A program made the position numbers and the translations under genes. A stretch of 6,660 bases of DNA from the NCBI GenBank assembly GCA_031280325.1, contig JAITGW010000100.1, positions 1-6,660 of the forward strand, read 5' to 3'. The number at the start of each line of letters is the position of its first letter. Position 1 is the first letter of the stretch. The notes beneath the pieces are model-generated. The model made no database searches. It saw only the letters and a list, made by a program, of their open reading frames with translations, and was not told the DNA's origin. Source of the stretch: Oscillospiraceae bacterium (GTDB lineage: Bacteria > Bacillota > Clostridia > Oscillospirales > Oscillospiraceae). Of this stretch, positions 1-6,611 are shown in pieces.

Positions 1-12
1 GTTATTTTTTTA

Positions 13-28
13 GCCCTCGCGCGAGGGC
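13..28. repeat. Perfect 16-bp palindrome in the glnN leader
   Basis: The sequence GCCCTCGCGCGAGGGC is identical to its reverse complement. It lies 20 bp before the glnN start codon, between a T-rich run (4-11) and the ribosome binding site. In RNA it could form a 6-bp stem with a GCGC loop. It is not an ordinary terminator on either strand, because the T-run precedes the stem on the + strand and no T-run follows it on the - strand. It may be an operator for a dimeric regulator or a 5'-UTR hairpin that protects the message or tunes translation. The true promoter of glnN must lie beyond the left edge of the window. Confidence 0.5.
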
Positions 29-48
29 ACAAAAAGGGGGAGCACATC

Positions 49-2133
49 ATGAAAGACATCCCGGCACTTTTCGGAAGTCTCGTATTTGACGACGCCGTGA
101 TGCGCGCGCGCCTGCCGAAGGACATTTACAAGGCGCTGCGCAAGACTATGAGCCGCGGCACACACCTTGAGCTTGACGTTGCAAACGTTGTCGCCGCCGC
201 GATGAAGGACTGGGCGGTAGAGAAAGGCGCGACGCATTTTACCCATTGGTTCCAGCCCATGACAGGAATCACCGCCGAAAAGCACGACAGCTTTATTTCC
301 CCTGTCGGCGACGATAAGATCATTATGGAATTCTCCGGCAAGGAGCTTGTGCGCGGCGAGCCTGACGCGTCGAGCTTCCCCTCCGGCGGACTGCGCGCCA
401 CGTTTGAGGCGCGCGGCTATACCGCCTGGGATCCCACCAGTCCGGCGTTTATAAAAGATGGCACGCTCTGCATTCCGACGGCGTTCTGCTCCTACACCGG
501 CGAAGCGCTCGACAAGAAAACGCCCCTGCTGCGCTCTATGGAAGCGATCGACAAGCAGGCGCTGCGCATTCTTCGCCTGTTCGGCAACGTGAGCGCCGGC
601 CGTGTGCTGACAACCGTCGGTCCGGAGCAGGAATATTTCATAGTTGACAAGGACGTTTACCTGCAGCGTCCCGACCTGATCTATACGGGACGCACACTGT
701 TCGGCGCCCGGCCGCCCAAGGGGCAGGAGCTTGAGGATCATTATTTCGGCGCGCTAAAGCCGAAAATCGCGGCGTACATGCAGGAACTTGACGAGGAGCT
801 TTGGAAACTCGGCATCCTTGCCAAGACAAAGCATAACGAGGTCGCCCCGGCTCAGCACGAGCTTGCGCCGATCTTTACTACGACAAATATCGCAACCGAC
901 CACAATCAGCTGACAATGGAGCTTATGCGCAAAATCGCAGACAAGCACGAACTGGTCTGCCTCCTGCATGAAAAGCCGTTCGCCGGAATCAACGGCTCCG
1001 GCAAGCACAACAACTGGTCGCTCTCCACCGACACAGGCGCGAATCTCCTTGATCCGGGCGAGACGCCGTATGACAACGCGCAGTTTTTGCTGTTTCTCAT
1101 GGCGGTCATCCGTGCCGTTGACGAATATCAGGACGCGCTGCGAACCTCTGTCGCCTCAGCCGGCAACGATCATCGCCTCGGCGCGAACGAAGCTCCCCCC
1201 GCGATCATTTCGATCTTCCTCGGCGAGGAGCTGACAGAGGTTCTTGACGCGATCTCCAGCGGCGCCGACTATAAGGGGCGCGAGAAAGTACATATGGAAA
1301 TCGGCGTCACCGTGCTGCCGCATTTCCCCAAGGACACAACGGACCGCAACCGCACATCGCCGTTTGCGTTCACCGGAAACAAGTTCGAATTCCGCGCGCT
1401 CGGCTCCACCGCCTCTATCGCGGAGGCGAACATCGTTCTCAACACAGCGGTGGCGGAGATTCTTTCGCAGTTCGCGGATTCGCTTGAGGGTTCGCCAAGC
1501 TTTATCGCCGACGTGGCGGCGCTTGTCAAAAAGACGATCCGCGATCATCAGAGAATCATCTTCAACGGCAACGGCTATGACGATTCCTGGGTTGCCGAGG
1601 CGCAAAAGCGCGGGCTGTCGAACCTTAAGTCCACGCCGGAGGCGCTGGGCGCATATCTCACGGAGAAAAATGTGAGTCTGTTTACGAAGCACGGCGTGTA
1701 CACAGAGAAAGAAATGGAGTCCCGTCTTGAGATTTACCTTGAAAACTACTGCAAGACGCTGAATATCGAGGCGCTTACGCTTATCGACCTTGTCAGCCAG
1801 AAAATCACCCCGGCAGTCAACGGCTATCTGTGCGAGCTTGCCGCCGCTGTTGAGTCCGCTTCTGTATTCGGCGATTCCGCGGCGCAGCTTGCCCTTGGCA
1901 AAAAGATCGCGGCGCTCGCGGGAGATCTTGGGCGCAAGCTTGCGTCTCTTGAGGACGTTGTGTTCAAGGCGCACGGCATCGGCAACACGAGCGAGGAGGC
2001 AAGGTATTACCGCGAGGCGGTATTCTCGGCAATGAACGAGCTTCGCATTACGGTTGACGCGCTTGAGCTTTCCGTGTCGAGCGAGTGGTGGCCCGTTCCG
2101 ACATACGCGGAGCTGCTGTACAGCGTGATATAA
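49..2133 (+). CDS. glnN: Type III glutamine synthetase (GSIII)
   Basis: Catalyses ATP-dependent ligation of ammonium to glutamate to give glutamine, the entry step of nitrogen assimilation, in the cytosol. At 694 aa it has the length of the GSIII class (about 700 aa) and is much longer than GSI or GSII. Visible motifs, in order: the GSIII-specific N-terminal stretch [20 protein letters not shown] (residues 110-129); GPEQEYF (191-197) with the metal-binding glutamates; [11 protein letters not shown] (261-271); the glutamine synthetase ATP-region signature [16 protein letters not shown] (309-324); and the NRTSPF...EFRALGS block (434-453) with catalytic-site arginines. A helical C-terminal region typical of GSIII follows, ending in the conserved [12 protein letters not shown] (680-691). 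The start is supported by GGGGGAG (36-42), 6 nt upstream. The gene is intact and ends in TAA. GSIII enzymes are dodecamers and lack the GSI adenylylation loop. The next gene follows after 43 bp with no terminator, so co-transcription with an ammonium transporter is likely. Confidence 0.97.
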   Translation: MKDIPALFGSLVFDDAVMRARLPKDIYKALRKTMSRGTHLELDVANVVAAAMKDWAVEKGATHFTHWFQPMTGITAEKHDSFISPVGDDKIIMEFSGKELVRGEPDASSFPSGGLRATFEARGYTAWDPTSPAFIKDGTLCIPTAFCSYTGEALDKKTPLLRSMEAIDKQALRILRLFGNVSAGRVLTTVGPEQEYFIVDKDVYLQRPDLIYTGRTLFGARPPKGQELEDHYFGALKPKIAAYMQELDEELWKLGILAKTKHNEVAPAQHELAPIFTTTNIATDHNQLTMELMRKIADKHELVCLLHEKPFAGINGSGKHNNWSLSTDTGANLLDPGETPYDNAQFLLFLMAVIRAVDEYQDALRTSVASAGNDHRLGANEAPPAIISIFLGEELTEVLDAISSGADYKGREKVHMEIGVTVLPHFPKDTTDRNRTSPFAFTGNKFEFRALGSTASIAEANIVLNTAVAEILSQFADSLEGSPSFIADVAALVKKTIRDHQRIIFNGNGYDDSWVAEAQKRGLSNLKSTPEALGAYLTEKNVSLFTKHGVYTEKEMESRLEIYLENYCKTLNIEALTLIDLVSQKITPAVNGYLCELAAAVESASVFGDSAAQLALGKKIAALAGDLGRKLASLEDVVFKAHGIGNTSEEARYYREAVFSAMNELRITVDALELSVSSEWWPVPTYAELLYSVI

Positions 2134-2157
2134 GAACCTGTTCTGAGACAAAAACGC

Positions 2158-2179
2158 AAAAAGGGGGATGGGCGTCATG
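2158..2179 (+). promoter_or_regulatory. RBS that sets the start of the first Amt-PII gene
   Basis: AAAAAGGGGGA (2158-2168) is followed by ATG at 2177 after 8 nt, normal Shine-Dalgarno spacing. An in-frame ATG at 2168 directly abuts the G-run with no spacing, so it is an unlikely start. The 12-mer CAAAAAGGGGGA is identical to the one before glnN (30-41), where it lies 7 nt from the start codon, which supports the same geometry here. Starting at 2177 also gives the N-terminus MQFDL, which resembles the MDFSI of the downstream paralogue. Confidence 0.8.
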
Positions 2180-3901
2180 CAATTTGATTTGATAGACACC
2201 CTTTGGGTGCTGCTTGCCGCAATGCTGGTGTTCTGGATGAATCTCGGCTTCGCCTGCGTCGAAACAGGTCTTGCGCGCTCTAAAAACGCGGTCAATATCC
2301 TGTCGAAAAATTTTATTGTCTTTGCGATTTCCTCGCTCGGCTTCATGCTTCTCGGCTGGGGGCTTATGTTCGGCGGAGATAATCCGCTCATCGGCACAAA
2401 GCATCTGTGGATTCTCGGCGGAGACAATTCGTTTTACGACGGGACGCTTACCGCGACGGTGCCGTTTTGGGCAAAGTTTTTCTTCCAGCTTGTGTTCTGC
2501 GGCACCGCCGCGACAATCGTATCCGGCGCCGTGGCGGAGCGCGTGAAATATATTTCGTTCATCATCTTCTCGCTTGTGCTAACGCTGTTTATCTATCCCG
2601 TCGTGGGTCACTGGGTCTGGGGCGGCGGCTGGCTCGCAAACCTCGGCTTCATGGACTTTGCGGGCGACACGGTTGTACACTCTCTCGGCGGGTGGGCTGC
2701 GCTGTCCGGCGCGATAATTCTCGGCGCGCGCCACGGGAAATACGGCAGGGACGGTAAACCGCGCGCCATTCCGGGCCACAATTTGTCTCTTGCGGTCATC
2801 GGACTGTTTGTCCTGTGGCTGGGCTGGTTCGGCTTTAACCCCGGTTCCACCATGAGCTTTCAAAATCCCGGCGACGTGGCGCACATTCTCATGACCACAA
2901 ACACGGCCGCAATCGCGGCGGTCATCACAAGCACCGCCGTAAGCTGGATTTTCATTGGCAAGCCCGATCTCGGCATGACGATAAACGGCTGCCTTGCGGG
3001 GCTTGTGGCGATCACCGGCGGCGCTCAGGCAATCACCGTTCCGGGCGCTATGGCTGTCGGCGCTGTCGCGGGAATTATCGTTGTGTTCGCGGTGCTTAAA
3101 TTCGATCGCTGGCGAGTGGACGATCCCGTCGGCGCGACAAGCGTACACCTGTGCTGCGGCGTATTCGGCACGCTTTGTATCGGGCTCTTCGCCAAGGAGG
3201 GCGTTACGACGCTCTCGGCTGTGAACGGACTGTTCTATGGCGGCGGCGCGGGTCAGCTTGGAATTCAGGCGCTTGGAACTGTTGCCGTTGGCGCGTTCGT
3301 GTTTATCGCGTCGAGCGTCGTTTGGATTATACTCAAAAAGACGATCGGAATCCGCGTGACGCTGCGTGAAGAGCTTGAGGGGCTGGACATCGGAGAGCAC
3401 GGCAATTCCGCCTATCCGGACTTTGCGCTGGCAGCCCCCGCCGGAGGTACGCCTGACGACGGCGGCGCGCTCGCCGAGGCGCCCGCGGCGGCAGGCACGG
3501 CGCGCGAGGCCGCGATTCCCGTCGAGACGCGTACTGTCACGGGCGCAAAGCTCACAAAAGTCACGATTATAGCGAATCAGAACAAATATACACGCCTTCA
3601 GGCGGCGCTTGACGAGCTTGGTATTACGGGAATTACGGTTACGAACGTTCTCGGATACGGAATGCAGCGGGGGCACGTTGAGTATTACCGCGGCGCGCCG
3701 GTGGAGGCAAGGCTGCTTCCGAAGGTGCAGGTTGATGTTGTAATCTCAAAAATCCCGATGCAGACGCTTGTGGAAACCGTTCGCAACGCGCTGTACACCG
3801 GAAACGTCGGCGACGGGAAGATCTTCCTCTACGATGTTGAGGACGTCGTAAAGGTCCGCACCGGGCAAACCGGCTATGACGCGCTTCAGGACGAGGAATA
3901 A
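2177..3901 (+). CDS. amt: Ammonium transporter fused to a C-terminal PII sensor domain (copy 1)
   Basis: Amt/Rh channel for ammonium in the inner membrane, with a cytosolic PII (GlnB/GlnK-like) domain on the same chain; 574 aa from the start chosen here, against about 400-430 aa for a plain Amt. The Amt part (about 1-415) has roughly eleven hydrophobic segments. It carries the pore residues seen in E. coli AmtB: Phe107, Trp148, Asp160 and His168 in DFAGDTVVH, Phe220 and Ser224 in WFGFNPGS, and the second twin histidine His324 in DDPVGATSVH. The usual C-terminal tail GLDIGEHGNSAY (402-413) follows. An Ala/Gly/Pro-rich linker (about 418-456) leads to the PII domain (458-574), with GYGMQRGH, the T-loop, LLPKV, TGNVGDGKIF (541-550) and VRTG. 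The T-loop keeps the Arg that plugs the pore (Arg505, GlnK Arg47), but has Val509 in place of the uridylylated Tyr51. Asp164 is unusual where a small residue is normal. It lies 43 bp behind glnN, probably in one operon, and is followed by a strong terminator. Confidence 0.95.
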   Translation: MQFDLIDTLWVLLAAMLVFWMNLGFACVETGLARSKNAVNILSKNFIVFAISSLGFMLLGWGLMFGGDNPLIGTKHLWILGGDNSFYDGTLTATVPFWAKFFFQLVFCGTAATIVSGAVAERVKYISFIIFSLVLTLFIYPVVGHWVWGGGWLANLGFMDFAGDTVVHSLGGWAALSGAIILGARHGKYGRDGKPRAIPGHNLSLAVIGLFVLWLGWFGFNPGSTMSFQNPGDVAHILMTTNTAAIAAVITSTAVSWIFIGKPDLGMTINGCLAGLVAITGGAQAITVPGAMAVGAVAGIIVVFAVLKFDRWRVDDPVGATSVHLCCGVFGTLCIGLFAKEGVTTLSAVNGLFYGGGAGQLGIQALGTVAVGAFVFIASSVVWIILKKTIGIRVTLREELEGLDIGEHGNSAYPDFALAAPAGGTPDDGGALAEAPAAAGTAREAAIPVETRTVTGAKLTKVTIIANQNKYTRLQAALDELGITGITVTNVLGYGMQRGHVEYYRGAPVEARLLPKVQVDVVISKIPMQTLVETVRNALYTGNVGDGKIFLYDVEDVVKVRTGQTGYDALQDEE

Positions 3902-3951
3902 ACCGAAAAATCAAAGTGCGGCATATTGGTATATCTGCAAATTTTGGGCAC

Positions 3952-3998
3952 AACGGCGTGCGTTTTCCGTGAAAAGCGGGGAATGCGCGCCGTTTTGT
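3952..3998 (+). terminator. Strong intrinsic terminator after glnN-amt copy 1
   Basis: Bases 3953-3970 pair without interruption with 3976-3993. This 18-bp stem includes five G-U wobbles, with a GAAAA loop at 3971-3975; the A-T pair 3952/3994 extends it by one. A U-rich tract TTTTGTT (3993-3999) follows directly. The T-run lies only on the + strand side, so it terminates + strand transcription. It sits about 50 bp after the stop codon of the first Amt-PII gene and separates that unit from the second Amt-PII gene. It could also act as a conditional attenuator for read-through, but no competing antiterminator hairpin was found. Confidence 0.85.
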
Positions 3999-4098
3999 TA
4001 TAGAAACCCCGGGAAATATCACTTCGGAGGCTTTTCCGCGCACGGCGCAAGGGCGAGCCTGCCCGTCAGCTCAAAACAAAAAAAGGGAGGAAAAAACA
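3999..4098 (+). promoter_or_regulatory. Leader of the second Amt-PII gene, with weak promoter candidate and RBS
   Basis: This stretch lies between the terminator and the second fusion gene and must hold its promoter if the gene is transcribed independently. The only pairing I can offer is TTGTTA (3995-4000) and TATCAC (4017-4022), 16 bp apart, four of six matches each, which is weak. The middle part (about 4025-4075) is GC-rich and could fold: AGGCT and AGCCT arms enclose a GCGC-ACG-GCGC hairpin. No known riboswitch class was recognised. AAAGGGAGG (4082-4090) is a strong ribosome binding site 8 nt before the ATG at 4099. No small gene is evident. Confidence 0.4.
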
Positions 4099-5844
4099 AT
4101 GGACTTCAGCATTTGGTTCCTTATGGGCGCGATACTCGTTTTCTTCATGCAGGGCGGCTTTGCCGCGGTTGAAAGCGGTTTTACCCGCGCAAAAAACGCA
4201 GGTAACATCATCATGAAAAACCTTATGGACTTCTGCCTCGGCACGATCATGTTCGTAATTTTGGGCGGCGGCCTTCTCATGGGCGAGGACGCTTTTATGG
4301 GACTGATCGGCAAGCCGAACCTGGACATTTTCCGCAATTTCACCGCATGGCTCTCCGGCAATGAGACGAGCTTTGTCAACGGCTCCAACTTCTTCTTCAA
4401 CCTCGTGTTCTGCGCTACTACGGCTACCATTGTCTCCGGCGCAATGGCGGAACGCACAAAATTCCTCTCCTATTGCGTATACTCCGCCGTCATTTCTCTG
4501 GTTGTCTATCCGATTGAGGCGCACTGGACATGGGGCCCCGGCGGGTGGCTTGCAAATCTGGGCTTTCTGGACTTTGCCGGCTCCGGCGTAATACACATGG
4601 TCGGCGGACTTGCGGCGCTTGTCGGCGCGTCGATTCTCGGTCCGCGTCTCGGGAAATATGTGACGGACAAAAAGACGGGACGGAAGATATCAAAGGCGAT
4701 ACCGGGGCATTCGATCACTCTCGGAGCGCTGGGCTGCTTCATGCTGTGGTTCTGCTGGTACGGATTTAACGGCGCCGCCGCCGCAAATACGCAGAGCCTG
4801 GCGTCAATCCTTGTCACAACGACGATCGCTCCCGCCGTCGCGACGGTCGCGACAATGGTTTACACCTGGCTTAAAAACGGTAAGCCGGATGTTTCGATGT
4901 GCCTTAACGGCTCACTCGCGGGACTTGTCGCAATCACCGCCGGCTGCGCGTATGTCGATGCGCTTGGCGCAATTATTATCGGGCTCGTCGCGGGCATTCT
5001 TGTCGTCGCCGCAGTCGAATTCATTGACATGAAGCTCCACATCGACGACCCCGTGGGCGCGATTGCCGTCCACGGCGCGAACGGAATCTGGGGCGCGATT
5101 GCCGTCGGTCTGTTTGCAAATCCCAACGTGTTCGAGCCGTTCGGCGACGGCGTCGCAAAAACGGGCGTTGCGGGACTGTTTTATGGCGGAGGGTTTGCCC
5201 AGCTCGGACGGCAGGCGATTGCGGTTCTCGCGATCGGCGCTTGGACGGTCGTTACCATGCTGATTACATTTGCGCTCATAAAGAAAGTCTTTGGTCTGCG
5301 CGTGCGGCCGGAAGAGGAGATTATGGGTCTTGACCTGCCGGAGCATGGGCTTGTAAGCGCCTATGGCGACTTCCAGATGATGCCCGAAAATCTCTACAAT
5401 GAAATTCCGGGGCTTGACGTTCCCGCTTCCGCCGCGGCACCTATTGATCAGGCAGTGCCCGTCACGAACACGTCTACCGGCGATAAAACAAAGCTCACCA
5501 AGGTGACAATTATAACAAATCAAAGCAAGTTCGCAGGACTTCAGTCCGCGCTTGAGAACATCGGAATTACGGGCATGACAGTCACCAATGTCATGGGCTT
5601 CGGTATGCAAAAGGGGCAGAGCGCGGCGGTTTACCGCGGTGTTCCGATCGAGACGCGCCTGCTGCCAAAGGTGCAGCTTGACGTTGTGATTTCCAGGGTT
5701 CCAACTCAAACGCTTATTGACACGGCGAAAAAGACACTGTACACAGGCAAGGTCGGCGACGGAAAAATCTTTGTCTATGACGTTGAGAATGTCGTCAAGG
5801 TTCGCACGGGTGAAGCCGGCTGCGACGCGTTGCAGGATGACTGA
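4099..5844 (+). CDS. amt: Ammonium transporter fused to a C-terminal PII sensor domain (copy 2)
   Basis: A second ammonium channel with a built-in PII sensor, 581 aa, a paralogue of the gene just upstream. The Amt part (about 1-425) has roughly eleven hydrophobic segments and the key pore positions: Phe104, Trp145, Asp158 and His166 in DFAGSGVIH, Phe223 in WYGFNGAAAA, and His325 in DDPVGAIAVH. The residue equivalent to AmtB Ser219, which contacts ammonium at the periplasmic mouth, is Ala227 here. The Amt tail GLDLPEHGLVSAYGDF (410-425) and a linker rich in Ala, Pro, Thr and Ser precede the PII domain (about 465-581), with FGMQKG, LLPKV, TGKVGDGKIF (549-558) and VRTGE. The T-loop is one residue longer than in E. 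coli GlnB/GlnK and in copy 1. It keeps the pore-plugging Arg (Arg513) but has Ile517 where Tyr51 would be uridylylated. The start is fixed by GGGAGG 8 nt upstream. The gene ends in a tandem in-frame stop, TGA TAA (5842-5847), and has its own terminator. Confidence 0.95.
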   Translation: MDFSIWFLMGAILVFFMQGGFAAVESGFTRAKNAGNIIMKNLMDFCLGTIMFVILGGGLLMGEDAFMGLIGKPNLDIFRNFTAWLSGNETSFVNGSNFFFNLVFCATTATIVSGAMAERTKFLSYCVYSAVISLVVYPIEAHWTWGPGGWLANLGFLDFAGSGVIHMVGGLAALVGASILGPRLGKYVTDKKTGRKISKAIPGHSITLGALGCFMLWFCWYGFNGAAAANTQSLASILVTTTIAPAVATVATMVYTWLKNGKPDVSMCLNGSLAGLVAITAGCAYVDALGAIIIGLVAGILVVAAVEFIDMKLHIDDPVGAIAVHGANGIWGAIAVGLFANPNVFEPFGDGVAKTGVAGLFYGGGFAQLGRQAIAVLAIGAWTVVTMLITFALIKKVFGLRVRPEEEIMGLDLPEHGLVSAYGDFQMMPENLYNEIPGLDVPASAAAPIDQAVPVTNTSTGDKTKLTKVTIITNQSKFAGLQSALENIGITGMTVTNVMGFGMQKGQSAAVYRGVPIETRLLPKVQLDVVISRVPTQTLIDTAKKTLYTGKVGDGKIFVYDVENVVKVRTGEAGCDALQDD

Positions 5845-5936
5845 TAACGCAATTATCCGCACTGGCGCAGCTCTATCCGCCGCGTTTTTTCGGGCAATTC
5901 ATGGCAAGATTTAATGAGATAATAACCGCTAATTAA

Positions 5937-5986
5937 CAGAACGGGAGGAAGCCGCTCGGCTTCCTCCCGTTTTGCGCTGTTTTTTT
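5937..5986 (+). terminator. Intrinsic terminator after Amt-PII copy 2
   Basis: ACGGGAGGAAGCC (5941-5953) pairs perfectly with GGCTTCCTCCCGT (5958-5970) around a GCTC loop, a 13-bp stem. It extends outward by four more pairs (5937-5940 with 5971-5974, one of them G-U). T-runs follow at 5970-5973 and 5980-5986, with a third at 5991-5996. This is a textbook rho-independent terminator for the upstream gene, about 95 bp after its stop. The bases between stop and stem (5848-5936) are AT-rich and hold no gene. Confidence 0.92.
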
Positions 5987-5992
5987 CCTGTT

Positions 5993-6022
5993 TTTTGTCA
6001 AGGTCTGCATGATTTGACAAAA
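5993..6022. repeat. 9-bp inverted repeat overlapping the -35 box of the SLOG gene
   Basis: TTTTGTCAA (5993-6001) and TTGACAAAA (6014-6022) are exact reverse complements separated by 12 bp. The arms start 21 bp apart, about two helical turns, so both would lie on the same face of the DNA. The right arm contains the TTGACA -35 hexamer. This geometry suits an operator for a dimeric repressor. The left arm also overlaps the last T-run behind the preceding terminator, so part of the symmetry may be coincidental. Confidence 0.4.
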
Positions 6023-6043
6023 TCTGCGGGTTTGGTGTATTAT
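6014..6043 (+). promoter_or_regulatory. Sigma-70/sigma-A type promoter for the SLOG gene
   Basis: A perfect -35 hexamer TTGACA (6014-6019), an 18-bp spacer, and TATTAT (6038-6043, five of six matches to TATAAT). A second overlapping TATTAT lies at 6041-6046 with a less favourable 21-bp spacer. Transcription would start near 6050, leaving a 5' leader of about 40 nt before the start codon at 6093. It lies just after the terminator of the previous gene, so the SLOG gene is an independent unit. Confidence 0.8.
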
Positions 6044-6092
6044 TATGAAGAAAAGAAGGGCAATACGCAAAAAATCGCGGGGAGGCACGCAA

Positions 6093-6611
6093 ATGGCGAT
6101 AGAATTCGAGCTGTCAGAGCGGGCGGCAACGTGCTGCTTTTCCGGATACCGCCCGGAAAAGCTCCCCTGGGGGAGGGACGATCGCGACGCGCGCGCGCGC
6201 GGGCTTTGGCGGAGACTGTATGACGTTACGGACGCGCTGTACGCCTCGGGGATACGCCATTTTCTCTGCGGCATGGCGCGAGGCGCTGACACATATTTCT
6301 GCGAGGCGGTGCTGGCGCTGCGCGAGCTGCGGAAGAATATTACACTTGAGGCCGCGCTCCCCTGTGAGGGGCAGGCGAGCCGCTGGGCGGAACCGGATCG
6401 CAAGCGCTATTTCGCGCTTGTCGCACGGTGCGACAGACAAACCATGGTATCCCGACTGTACACGCCCGACTGTATGCGCCGCAGAAACCGATATATGGTG
6501 GATAATTCCTCTGTCATCGTCACGGTATTCGACGGGAAGAGCGGCGGAACGGCGTACACACGGCAGTACGCGGCGCGGCGCGGACTTGAGATCATTGATA
6601 TAAAGCCGTGA
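6093..6611 (+). CDS. SLOG-family protein, YpsA/DUF1273-like, function unknown
   Basis: A cytosolic protein of 172 aa with a Rossmann-like SLOG fold of the YpsA/DUF1273 type. Visible: the first strand and loop TCCFSGYRPEKLPWG (residues 13-27); the glycine-rich loop FLCGMARGAD (57-66), the hallmark of nucleotide or nucleotide-sugar binding SLOG proteins; LEAALPCEGQ (85-94); and a C-terminal RNRYMVDNSSVIVTVFDG (131-148) with SGGTAYT (150-156). The SLOG superfamily is thought to bind or process nucleotide-derived ligands, but the role of this branch is not established. The start at 6093 has GGGGAGG (6079-6085) 7 nt upstream. An in-frame ATG at 6045 overlaps the -10 region of the promoter and lacks a ribosome binding site, so it is unlikely. 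No link to nitrogen metabolism is visible, and the gene has its own promoter. The 49 bases after it show no terminator or further gene. Confidence 0.85.
   Translation: MAIEFELSERAATCCFSGYRPEKLPWGRDDRDARARGLWRRLYDVTDALYASGIRHFLCGMARGADTYFCEAVLALRELRKNITLEAALPCEGQASRWAEPDRKRYFALVARCDRQTMVSRLYTPDCMRRRNRYMVDNSSVIVTVFDGKSGGTAYTRQYAARRGLEIIDIKP

Noticed and set aside
2168..2176. ATG at 2168 as the start of the first Amt-PII gene
   Set aside because: It directly abuts the GGGGG run with no Shine-Dalgarno spacing; the in-frame ATG at 2177 has correct spacing and matches the paralogue's N-terminus.
1156..2427. 423-aa open frame on the - strand, and similarly long - strand frames at 2579-3676 and 4912-5862
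   Set aside because: They lie opposite well-supported genes, run across the glnN stop and intergenic gap, have low-complexity Arg-rich translations and lack ribosome binding sites. They result from GC-rich codons on the + strand.
3945..3965. Possible sigma-54 promoter (GGGCAC ... TGC) before Amt-PII copy 2
   Set aside because: The GG and GC elements are one base too far apart for sigma-54, which demands strict spacing, and the bases are part of the terminator stem.
3996..4004. Extended -10 like TGTTATAGA
   Set aside because: It has no -35 at 17-18 bp and overlaps the U-tract of the terminator; the hexamer has two mismatches.
3876..4172. 98-aa + strand open frame spanning the end of copy 1, the terminator and the start of copy 2
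   Set aside because: It overlaps two real genes and a strong terminator, has no ribosome binding site and shows no recognisable protein features.
5864..5890. GGCG...CGCC followed by GCGTTTTTT as an additional terminator after copy 2
   Set aside because: The stem is only 4-5 bp with a 10-nt loop and is separated from the T-run; the hairpin at 5937-5986 is far stronger.
5972..6001. Divergent - strand promoter using the left TTGACA arm
   Set aside because: No -10 like hexamer at a suitable distance on the - strand and no - strand gene to drive.
6045..6092. ATG at 6045 as the start of the SLOG gene
   Set aside because: It falls in or next to the -10 region and upstream of the expected transcription start, with no ribosome binding site; 6093 has GGGGAGG at good spacing.
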